A DNA stretch of 12,397 nt, taken from the NCBI GenBank assembly GCA_021813005.1, contig JAKAMH010000025.1:1-12397 (forward strand), in the 5' to 3' direction. The first letter of the stretch is position 1; every line of letters begins with the position of its first letter. A program made the translations under genes and the position numbers. This DNA comes from a bacterium. Lineage in GTDB: Bacteria > Patescibacteriota > Microgenomatia > Levybacterales > UBA12049. Shown one piece after another: positions 7,096 to 12,397 of the stretch. Below the pieces are notes generated by a model that was given only the letters and a program-made list of their open reading frames with translations, did not search any database and had not been told where the DNA came from.

Positions 7096-7620
7096 ATGGA
7101 TGTACCCAAGCAAATCCTACAACTTATTCCAACGACTCAGGAGAGATCAGAGCTTCTAGCGGAAATCGACCTGCTTACAAAAAGCCTGTTCCAGGAAGAC
7201 GAGGACAGCTTCAAAAATGTGCTGAGAAACGATATCGGGAAAGACTCGGCGGGAATCCTCAGCCACCTGCTTGAGAAAGAAGAGTCACTCAAACAAAGGG
7301 AAGCATTCCTTACCTCTCTCAAAGAAGCACTTCTCGCGCTCCCCCTCCTCCACCTCACCGTCGCCGTCAAGCCGTCGGAAGCCGGTCTCGAGCTGTTGGC
7401 GAAAAAATCCCGCTCACTCTTTGCGCCAACTGTCATACTCGACATCGTGGTCGATGAGAATATCTTCGGCGGCGCGCTGGTCTCATACGGCGGCCGGTAT
7501 GCAGACTGTTCCCTTGCCACCAAGATGGACGACTACTTTGCAAAAATCAAAAATCAAAAATCTCATCCAAAGGGTGATCAGCCTCTGGCTGAAAAAATCA
7601 AAAATACAGTTCAAAATTAA
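7096..7620 (+). CDS. atpH: F-type ATPase subunit delta-like protein
   Basis: 174 residues, close to the usual length of about 175-180. The C-terminal part carries the delta/OSCP signature: VDENIFGGALVSYGGRYADCSLATKMDDYF (119-148) corresponds to the family's VDpxLiGGfvxxxgdxxxDxSvxxrLxxl pattern. The N-terminal half is helical but hard to match to the classical delta N-domain. Delta links the b stalk to the top of the alpha/beta head. The start lies one base after the b stop. The last 26 residues (149-174, KIKNQKSHPKG onward) are encoded by an A-rich dispersed repeat and lie beyond the normal end of the family, so the tail is probably an accidental extension. Confidence 0.8.
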   Translation: MDVPKQILQLIPTTQERSELLAEIDLLTKSLFQEDEDSFKNVLRNDIGKDSAGILSHLLEKEESLKQREAFLTSLKEALLALPLLHLTVAVKPSEAGLELLAKKSRSLFAPTVILDIVVDENIFGGALVSYGGRYADCSLATKMDDYFAKIKNQKSHPKGDQPLAEKIKNTVQN

Positions 7621-7651
7621 AAATTATTCCCTGGGCTTTACATTTTGATTT
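7541..7651. repeat. A/T-rich inverted repeat running through the 3' end of the delta gene
   Basis: AAATCAAAA occurs at 7544-7552 and 7551-7559 inside the coding region, and its complement TTTTGATTT occurs at 7643-7651 after the stop. Between them is a TCAGCC-TCT-GGCTGA hairpin (7578-7592). A related arrangement occurs at 11652-11742. CAAAAATC-type repeats of this sort are common at gene ends in CPR genomes. Confidence 0.6.
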
Positions 7652-7913
7652 ATGATTCAAGATTTAGGATTTAGGAATAGAGGTCATGTTATACATTTTG
7701 GTAGCCCGGGATGACAATGTGCGTAAGGTGAATAAAGGATTAGGGAGATTTTCGATTTTAAGCCTTAATTATCAAAAAAGGGGTGGCGCGACCGGAGGTC
7801 CCCCTGCTTTGCAGGTAGATCCCGTCGAGTGCCCGCAGGGAGCCTGCGACTGAGGACATCGGACGGGACGAGGGAGCGACAGGACCCCAGAGAAGGGTAG
7901 CTTTAACTATAAT
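7621..7913. other. 293-bp gap between delta and alpha, with a structured GC-rich segment
   Basis: The first part is A/T-rich. A possible extended -10 box, TGTTATACA (7687-7695), has no good -35. From about 7781 to 7897 the sequence is GC-rich and foldable: CTGC-TTT-GCAG (7804-7814), TCCCGTC (7820-7826) pairing with GACGGGA (7862-7868), and inside that CGCAGG-GAG-CCTGCG (7834-7848). It shares the short string GTAGATCC with the element at 6215-6366, hinting at a related repeat family. No gene was found here. The frame upstream of alpha is open back to a stop at 7851-7853 but has no start codon. Confidence 0.55.
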
Positions 7914-9401
7914 ATGACGGATTTTAAGGATTTACTCAAAAAAACTGGCGAGATCGGCTATATCGAGCATGTCAACCACTACATCGTGCAGGTTTCCGGG
8001 CTTCCCACGGTACATCTCCAGGAGCTCGTTGCCTTTGAGACAGGAGAGACGGGTCAAGTGATTTCACTGGCTGAGAACGTGCTTGAGGTACTTGTGTTTA
8101 GCAAACGGCCCTTGCGGGTAGGAACAAAAGTTGCCTCCACCGGTAAACGCCTCACCGTCCCCGTAGGTGAGGACTACCTTGGCATGGCAGTAGACCCCTT
8201 TGCCAGGCCACTTGAGATTACCCTGCGGCTCCCCCAACAGAAGGAGGAACAGGTTGTAGATATCTACCCTTCCGGCATCGCGGGGCGCTCGCGCATCCAC
8301 CGGCCATTTGAGACGGGGGTCCGCATTGTGGACATGCTCGTCCCGCTTGGACACGGACAGCGAGAGCTGGTGGTAGGTGACAGGAAGACGGGCAAAACAC
8401 AGTTTGTCCTGCAGGCCATGCTTACCCAGGCGCGACTTGGCACTGTAGTCATCTATGCTGCTATTGGCAAGAAAAAGCTTGACATCAAGCGTGTCGAGGA
8501 GTTTCTGTCACTGAATAAGATTAAGGACAGGTCCTTGATCGTGGCTTCGTCATCGGAAGCGCCTGCCGCGAGCATTTTCATCACGCCCTACACCGCTATG
8601 ACCATCGCCGAGTATTTCCGGGGCAAGGGGGCAGACGTCCTGCTCGTGCTTGATGACATGACCACCCATGCCCGTTTCTACCGTGAGATTGCACTGCTTG
8701 GCGGACGGTTTCCGGGCCGAAACTCCTACCCGGGAGACGTCTTCCATACCCAAGCGCGACTCCTTGAGCGGGCCGGCAACTTTAAAGGCAAGGGCGACAC
8801 GGAGCAGGCTATCACAGCACTCGTTGTGGCTGAGGCTACCCAGGGAGATCTCTCCGGATATATCCAGACCAATCTCATGTCTATGACGGATGGACATCTC
8901 TTTTTTGACAATGATCTGCGGACGCGCGGCCACCGTCCGGCTGTCAATACACTTCTCTCCGTCACCAGGGTCGGACGGCAGACGCAAACCAGCCTTGCCC
9001 GCGATATCAGCCGAGAACTCTCCACCTTCTTCGCCTACTACCAGAAAATGCAGAACTTCACCCATTTTGGGGCTGAGCTGACAGACAACGTCAAACGTAT
9101 TCTGAGTATGGGCGGGAAGGTGGACGCCTTTTTTCAGCAGCCAAGCCTCCCAACTCCTCTCCCTCTGCAACTCTACCTTTTCTCCCTTCTCTGGAAGGGA
9201 TCCTGGCAGAACCTCGATACAACTGCCATGACAGAGGAGATGGAGAAAATAAGCCGGAAGTATGCCCAAGAAAAGATCCTCCGGCAGTCAATCGAGGATG
9301 CGGCAAAGACGGCCGTGTCGTTCAATCAGTTCCTGGGAATCCTTGAAGAACGGCAACTCTTACCAAAAACAGACACGCCAAAGACAGGAGGCGCCTTGTG
9401 A
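7914..9401 (+). CDS. atpA: F1 ATPase subunit alpha
   Basis: 495 residues (family about 500-515). It has the beta-barrel domain (about 11-90), the nucleotide-binding domain with Walker A GDRKTGKT (155-162; usual GDRQTGKT), and VLLVLDDMTTHA (242-253) for the usual Walker B/DDLSKQA region. YPGDVFHTQARLLERA (272-287) is strongly conserved. PAVNTLLSVTRVG (342-354) corresponds to PAINVGLSVSRVG and keeps the arginine finger (R352). Alpha forms the non-catalytic nucleotide sites of the alpha3beta3 head. Only about 11 residues precede the barrel, against about 25 in E. coli, so the delta-binding N-terminal segment is short. No upstream in-frame start exists, so this is not a mis-called start. There is no strong ribosome binding site (weak AAGGG at 7893-7897). 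Its stop overlaps the gamma start. Confidence 0.95.
   Translation: MTDFKDLLKKTGEIGYIEHVNHYIVQVSGLPTVHLQELVAFETGETGQVISLAENVLEVLVFSKRPLRVGTKVASTGKRLTVPVGEDYLGMAVDPFARPLEITLRLPQQKEEQVVDIYPSGIAGRSRIHRPFETGVRIVDMLVPLGHGQRELVVGDRKTGKTQFVLQAMLTQARLGTVVIYAAIGKKKLDIKRVEEFLSLNKIKDRSLIVASSSEAPAASIFITPYTAMTIAEYFRGKGADVLLVLDDMTTHARFYREIALLGGRFPGRNSYPGDVFHTQARLLERAGNFKGKGDTEQAITALVVAEATQGDLSGYIQTNLMSMTDGHLFFDNDLRTRGHRPAVNTLLSVTRVGRQTQTSLARDISRELSTFFAYYQKMQNFTHFGAELTDNVKRILSMGGKVDAFFQQPSLPTPLPLQLYLFSLLWKGSWQNLDTTAMTEEMEKISRKYAQEKILRQSIEDAAKTAVSFNQFLGILEERQLLPKTDTPKTGGAL
9386..9391 (+). promoter_or_regulatory. Ribosome binding site fixing the gamma GTG start
   Basis: A perfect AGGAGG lies six bases before GTG at 9398. 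The GTG overlaps the alpha stop TGA (9399-9401) as GTGA. This decides the gamma start in favour of GTG rather than the internal ATG at 9443. Confidence 0.85.
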
Positions 9402-10276
9402 GACAAACCCGTGTCAGTGACGAACATGCAAGTCTGGGGGAGATGAAAAACCTCATCAGCACCTATGAGGAAATTGCCGCGGGCAACATGCGCCGTGTCC
9501 GAAGCGCCGTCGTCGCCAAGCGCGATTTCCTAACAGAGATCACGCTTGTGTACAACGAGGTAATAGACTCGTATAAAAAGGAGCTTGATCGCCTTCGCAA
9601 AAAGAAGAAGCTCAGCTCCGCCAACGAGCTCTCACTCATCCCGAGAAACGGCCGAAACGCGGCTATCCTCCTCTCTGCCAATACAGGCCTTTATGGTGAT
9701 ATCATCCATCAGACCGTCGGCGCGTTTGTAGAGCAGTTGAAGACCGGGAAGGTAGATGCGATTGTCATCGGGATTGTCGGCAAACGCCTCGTCGAGGAAG
9801 CACTACCCGGCCTCAAATTCCGCTACTTTGACCTACCCGACTCGTCCGCGACTCCTGAGGCAATCCGCAGTATCGTGCTTGCCGTCGTACCGTATGAAAA
9901 AGCTGTCGTCTACCACGGCAAGTTTGAGAGCATCATCACCCAGAGGCCGGAAGCATTTTCACTGGCTTATACCCCACCCGAACCGCAGGACGAAAAACAG
10001 GCCCGTCGCGAGCGCTATTTCTTTGAGCCTGGCCTTTCGGAAATAGCCATCTACTTTGAGAAAGAGATCTTTGCCACTATCTTTGAACAGACGGTTCACG
10101 AATCAGAACTGGCCAAGTATGCCTCCCGCATGGTAACCCTTGACCGGGCAACAGAAAACATTAAGACAAGACTGAAGAGACTGGAAGTCTTAGGCCGGGT
10201 ACTCACCCACGAGATGGATAACAAAAAGCAGCAGGACATGCTCTCCGGCATGCATCTTTGGAAAGTAAGATTATGA
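9398..10276 (+). CDS. atpG: F1 ATPase subunit gamma (divergent)
   Basis: 292 residues, close to the usual 285-300, from a GTG start with a strong Shine-Dalgarno. Gamma is the central rotor shaft. The N-terminal helix reads SLGEMKNLISTYEEIAAGNMRRVRSAVVAKR (12-42). It occupies the place of the usual SLreIkxRIxSvkxtxqITkAMxMVaaxK helix, but ITKAM is replaced by IAAGNM. The central Rossmann-like part contains AAILLSANTGLYGD (88-101; usual SDRGLCGxxN). The C-terminal helix KYASRMVTLDRATENI (240-255) matches the conserved SRMVAMxxATxNA, with MLSG (281-284) near the usual end plus eight extra residues. It overlaps alpha by 4 bp at its start and beta by 4 bp (ATGA) at its end. The identity is firm; coupling to a normal c-ring is uncertain. 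Confidence 0.9.
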   Translation: MRQTRVSDEHASLGEMKNLISTYEEIAAGNMRRVRSAVVAKRDFLTEITLVYNEVIDSYKKELDRLRKKKKLSSANELSLIPRNGRNAAILLSANTGLYGDIIHQTVGAFVEQLKTGKVDAIVIGIVGKRLVEEALPGLKFRYFDLPDSSATPEAIRSIVLAVVPYEKAVVYHGKFESIITQRPEAFSLAYTPPEPQDEKQARRERYFFEPGLSEIAIYFEKEIFATIFEQTVHESELAKYASRMVTLDRATENIKTRLKRLEVLGRVLTHEMDNKKQQDMLSGMHLWKVRL

Positions 10277-11682
10277 AAGTTTTTGGCAAAATCACCGGCA
10301 TAACCGGACAGGTAGTGACTGTGTCATTTCAGAGTGACAAGCCTGAGCCGCATCACGTCCTCACCCTCAAGCACAACCCTGACGTGAAGATGCAGGTCAT
10401 GCAAAGTGCCGGCTTACCGGGCACCTATTACTGCATTTTACTGACTCCGTCCCATGAGCTCTCGCGCGGCATGGAGGTCATAAACACTGGGCAGCCGGTG
10501 ATGATCCCGGTCGGTAGAGGGCTTTTGGGCCGGGTAATAAATATTTTTGGAGAACCGATTGACGACGGCAAAGCGATATCGGCAGACAAGCAAATGCCGA
10601 TATATCAAAACGCGCCCATATACGCGGATGTGACAACCAAGCAAGAGATCTTAGAGACAGGAGTCAAAATAATTGACTTTTTTTCTCCGCTCCTGCGGGG
10701 CGGCAAGATTGGTATGTTTGGCGGCGCCGGCGTCGGTAAAACAGTGCTTCTCACCGAGATCATCCATAACGTCATCAACCAAGGCAAACAGAAAAGTATC
10801 TCGGTCTTTGCCGGTGTGGGTGAGCGTATCCGTGAGGGGCAGGAGCTCTATATTGAACTGAAAGACAGCGGCGTCCTGCCCTCCGTCTCACTTATCTTCG
10901 GCCCGATGAGTGAGAATCCGGCTGTCCGTTTCCTCACAGCTTATGCCTCGGCCACCATTGCCGAGTACTTTCGTGACGTGGAACAGGAGGACGTTCTCTT
11001 TTTCATCGATAACATCTTCCGCTTCGCCCAGGCAGGCAACGAACTCTCCATGCTCATGAATACCATCCCCTCAGAGGACGGCTATCAGGCAACCCTCTCC
11101 TCCGAGATGGCAGCCTTTCACGAGCGCCTTGCCTCAACCCACAGCAACGCCATCACCGCAGTTGAGGCAATTTACGTCCCCAATGATGACATTCTGGATC
11201 AGGCAGTGCAAGCGGTCCTCCCCTACCTTGATTCCTCTGTTGTCATCTCACGCAGTGTCTACCAGGAGGGACTTTTGCCGGCCGTTGATGTCCTCTCCTC
11301 GACCTCCTCTGCCCTCACGCCTGAGGTCGTCGGTCAGACGCATTACGATGTCCATCTTGCCGCCTTGGCACTCCTCAAGAAAGCTGTATCTCTTGAGCGC
11401 ATTGTCTCGCTCGTTGGCCTTGCTGAGCTCTCTCATGACGATCAGACCGCCTACAAACGTGCCAAGATGATTCGAAACTACATGACGCAGAGTTTTTTTG
11501 TCACAGAGAACCAGACCGGCCGTCAAGGACGTTTCGTGCCGCGTGAGGTTACTGTCCGGGACGTCTCGGATATCTTAGAGGGGAAACACGACGATAAAGA
11601 TGAGAATCTATTCCTGTACATCGGCATGGTTGAGGAGATGACAGGGCAAAAATCAAAGATCAAAATTCAAAATCAATCGTAA
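10273..11682 (+). CDS. atpD: F1 ATPase subunit beta (catalytic, divergent)
   Basis: 469 residues from ATG 10273, which overlaps the gamma stop as ATGA; the upstream TTG at 10258 is less likely. Catalytic parts are kept: Walker A GGAGVGKT (150-157, K156/T157), GVGERIREGQELY with the catalytic Glu184 and R185, Walker B FFIDNIFR with D246 and R250, and QSFFVTE with the Phe that lines the adenine pocket. Changes: the adenine-stacking Tyr (E. coli Y331, in GIYPAVDPLDSTS) is Leu335 in GLLPAVDVLSSTS; DDLTDPAPAT is DDILDQAVQA; DELSEED is AELSHDD (384-390), altering the lever that touches gamma. ATP hydrolysis seems possible, but nucleotide affinity and coupling may differ. The last residues (about 459-469, QKSKIKIQNQS) are encoded by an A-rich repeat. 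Confidence 0.95.
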   Translation: MKVFGKITGITGQVVTVSFQSDKPEPHHVLTLKHNPDVKMQVMQSAGLPGTYYCILLTPSHELSRGMEVINTGQPVMIPVGRGLLGRVINIFGEPIDDGKAISADKQMPIYQNAPIYADVTTKQEILETGVKIIDFFSPLLRGGKIGMFGGAGVGKTVLLTEIIHNVINQGKQKSISVFAGVGERIREGQELYIELKDSGVLPSVSLIFGPMSENPAVRFLTAYASATIAEYFRDVEQEDVLFFIDNIFRFAQAGNELSMLMNTIPSEDGYQATLSSEMAAFHERLASTHSNAITAVEAIYVPNDDILDQAVQAVLPYLDSSVVISRSVYQEGLLPAVDVLSSTSSALTPEVVGQTHYDVHLAALALLKKAVSLERIVSLVGLAELSHDDQTAYKRAKMIRNYMTQSFFVTENQTGRQGRFVPREVTVRDVSDILEGKHDDKDENLFLYIGMVEEMTGQKSKIKIQNQS

Positions 11683-11742
11683 AACGTAAAAATATTTTTT
11701 AGATTTTATCTAGGTTTTGATCTTTGCGGTTTGATCTTTGAT
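11652..11742. repeat. A/T-rich inverted repeat across the beta stop codon
   Basis: ATCAAAGATCAAA (11652-11664) inside the end of beta is the exact reverse complement of TTTGATCTTTGAT (11730-11742). A second arm, TTTTGATCTTTG (11715-11726), also pairs with 11654-11665. The element fills nearly all of the 70-bp gap before epsilon. It could fold in the mRNA and affect epsilon translation or protect the 3' end of beta; that is inference. It lacks the GC-rich stem of an intrinsic terminator. Confidence 0.7.
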
Positions 11743-11752
11743 CATATTTATC

Positions 11753-12037
11753 ATGGATAACTACACTGTAAGCAGCATAGCCTTCCCGCTCACCATCAGG
11801 GACCGCGAAAAAGTGCTTTTTCAGGGTGATGCCAAAGCCCTCACTTCCCTCAATGACCGGGGAGAGTTTGACATACTACCCGAACACACCAACTTCATCT
11901 CTATCATCCGTGAGAAACTGACCGTCCATAAGACAGACGGATCAGACGAAAACTTCCGGATTGAGCACGGCGTAGTCAAGGTCTTTGCCAATAGTGTCGC
12001 GGTCTACCTCGGCTTCCTGCAGCTACCTGAGAAATAG
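11753..12037 (+). CDS. atpC: F1 ATPase subunit epsilon, N-terminal domain only
   Basis: 94 residues from ATG 11753. An upstream in-frame TTG at 11738 lies inside the inverted repeat and is less likely. The sequence follows the epsilon beta-sandwich: VSSIAFPLTIRDREKVLFQGDAKALTSLNDRGEFDILPEHTNFISII, where GEFDILPEHTNF corresponds to the family's GelGILpgHapl. It ends at AVYLGFLQLPEK, just after the sandwich. The C-terminal pair of helices, which in usual 130-140-residue epsilon subunits can block ATP hydrolysis, is absent. Epsilon helps join gamma to the c-ring. It is separated from beta by an inverted repeat and has no visible Shine-Dalgarno. The hallmark motif and the position after beta make the call fairly safe. 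Confidence 0.85.
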   Translation: MDNYTVSSIAFPLTIRDREKVLFQGDAKALTSLNDRGEFDILPEHTNFISIIREKLTVHKTDGSDENFRIEHGVVKVFANSVAVYLGFLQLPEK

Positions 12038-12097
12038 GTATCCGGTATTTGGTATTAAGTGAAACGATTCATGTTTTAGGCTAAATAGTTTCCACTC

Positions 12098-12126
12098 TTG
12101 ACAACACTGTTACAGTTTGTTACTTT
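12098..12126 (+). promoter_or_regulatory. Promoter for the small helix-turn-helix gene
   Basis: TTGACA (12098-12103), a 17-base spacer, then TACTTT (12121-12126), preceded by TGT as an extended -10. The start of transcription would be near 12133, about 43 bases before the ATG. A promoter here suggests that the gene is not simply the last member of the ATPase operon. No terminator is visible after epsilon, so read-through is also possible. Confidence 0.5.
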
Positions 12127-12175
12127 GTATATAGGTAGTAGGTACATTGACACTCAATAGACTACTCCTGAGCCT

Positions 12176-12385
12176 ATGGCTGATCAAAAGCTATCAATCG
12201 AGAACCTTCCAGATCTCCTCACTGTCCGCGAAGTGGCTGAAATCCTCCGAGTTTCCCCGCTCACTATCAAGCGCTGGGGCAAGCGAGGCAAATTACCTGC
12301 CATCCGCATCAACTCCCGCGGTGATCGCCGCTACAAAAAAGAGGCTGTATTGTGGCTTCTTGGCATCCAGGCCCGCACCTCATAA
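12176..12385 (+). CDS. Small MerR/excisionase-type helix-turn-helix DNA-binding protein
   Basis: 69 residues. LLTVREVAEILRVSPLTIKRWGKRGKLPAIRI (14-45) is a typical winged helix-turn-helix of the excisionase/HTH_17 type: a first helix that positions, a recognition helix SPLTIKRWGKRG, then a short wing with RRYKKEAVLWLL. Proteins of this size consist of the DNA-binding domain alone. They act as small transcription regulators or, in mobile elements, as recombination directionality factors. No integrase or attachment site is visible in the window, so a regulator is the more cautious reading. It has its own likely promoter and follows epsilon on the same strand after 138 bp. Which genes it controls cannot be told from the sequence. 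Confidence 0.8.
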   Translation: MADQKLSIENLPDLLTVREVAEILRVSPLTIKRWGKRGKLPAIRINSRGDRRYKKEAVLWLLGIQARTS

Positions 12386-12397
12386 ATTCAAACCTCA

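Noticed and set aside
7578..7592. Terminator after delta (TCAGCC-TCT-GGCTGA hairpin)
   Set aside because: The stem lies inside the coding sequence and is followed by A residues, not T residues, on the plus strand; no T-tract on the minus strand either.
7908..7913. TATAAT box directly before alpha
   Set aside because: It touches the ATG, so transcription would start inside the gene, and there is no -35 at the right distance; more likely just A/T-rich leader sequence.
8550..9269. 239-codon minus-strand frame inside alpha
   Set aside because: It lies wholly antisense to a strongly conserved alpha subunit, and its translation shows no recognisable motif; a shadow frame.
10258..10272. TTG start for beta five codons upstream
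   Set aside because: The ATG at 10273 overlaps the gamma stop as ATGA and gives the usual beta N-terminus (MKVFGKITGITG).

Overview
The window looks like a fragment of a Candidate Phyla Radiation (Patescibacteria) genome, most likely of the Microgenomates type. This is inferred from the very large fibre-like surface protein with repeated NVGIGT(T/S)(S/T)P motifs, the compact and divergent F-type ATPase genes, short structured intergenic repeats, and weak or absent Shine-Dalgarno sites. UGA is a normal stop codon (it ends the alpha and gamma genes), so the UGA-recoding CPR lineages are unlikely.

Layout: positions 1-5233 are one uninterrupted minus-strand reading frame of 1744 residues that leaves the window without a stop. 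It encodes a membrane-anchored, repeat-built surface fibre or adhesin. A 184-bp divergent control region (5234-5417) follows, with a promoter on each strand. On the plus strand, 5418-6209 encodes a secreted domain fused to a two-helix hairpin that resembles F-type subunit c. A set of F1 and stalk genes follows: b (6378-7094), delta (7096-7620), a 293-bp gap, alpha (7914-9401), gamma (9398-10276), beta (10273-11682) and epsilon (11753-12037). The last gene (12176-12385) is a small helix-turn-helix DNA-binding protein with its own promoter.

The most interesting point is the gene in the usual place of subunit c. Its predicted topology is that of a c subunit (both ends outside, RNP loop inside facing F1), but the ion-carrying Glu/Asp of helix 2 is replaced by Leu, the glycine-rich helix 1 motif is absent, and about 130 residues of extracytoplasmic domain are attached to its N-terminus. 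The same kind of domain is seen near the in-window end of the divergently transcribed giant fibre protein. No subunit a gene is present. The F1 head keeps its ATP-hydrolysis residues, but beta has lost the adenine-stacking Tyr, alpha has a shortened delta-binding N-terminus, epsilon lacks its C-terminal helices, and gamma has a divergent N-terminal helix.

Two readings are possible. Either this is an ordinary but divergent CPR ATP synthase whose a and c genes lie elsewhere, or it is an F1-like ATPase attached to a non-ion-translocating membrane part carrying extracellular domains and linked to the giant surface fibre. The second reading is a hypothesis; the sequence shows the parts, not the function.
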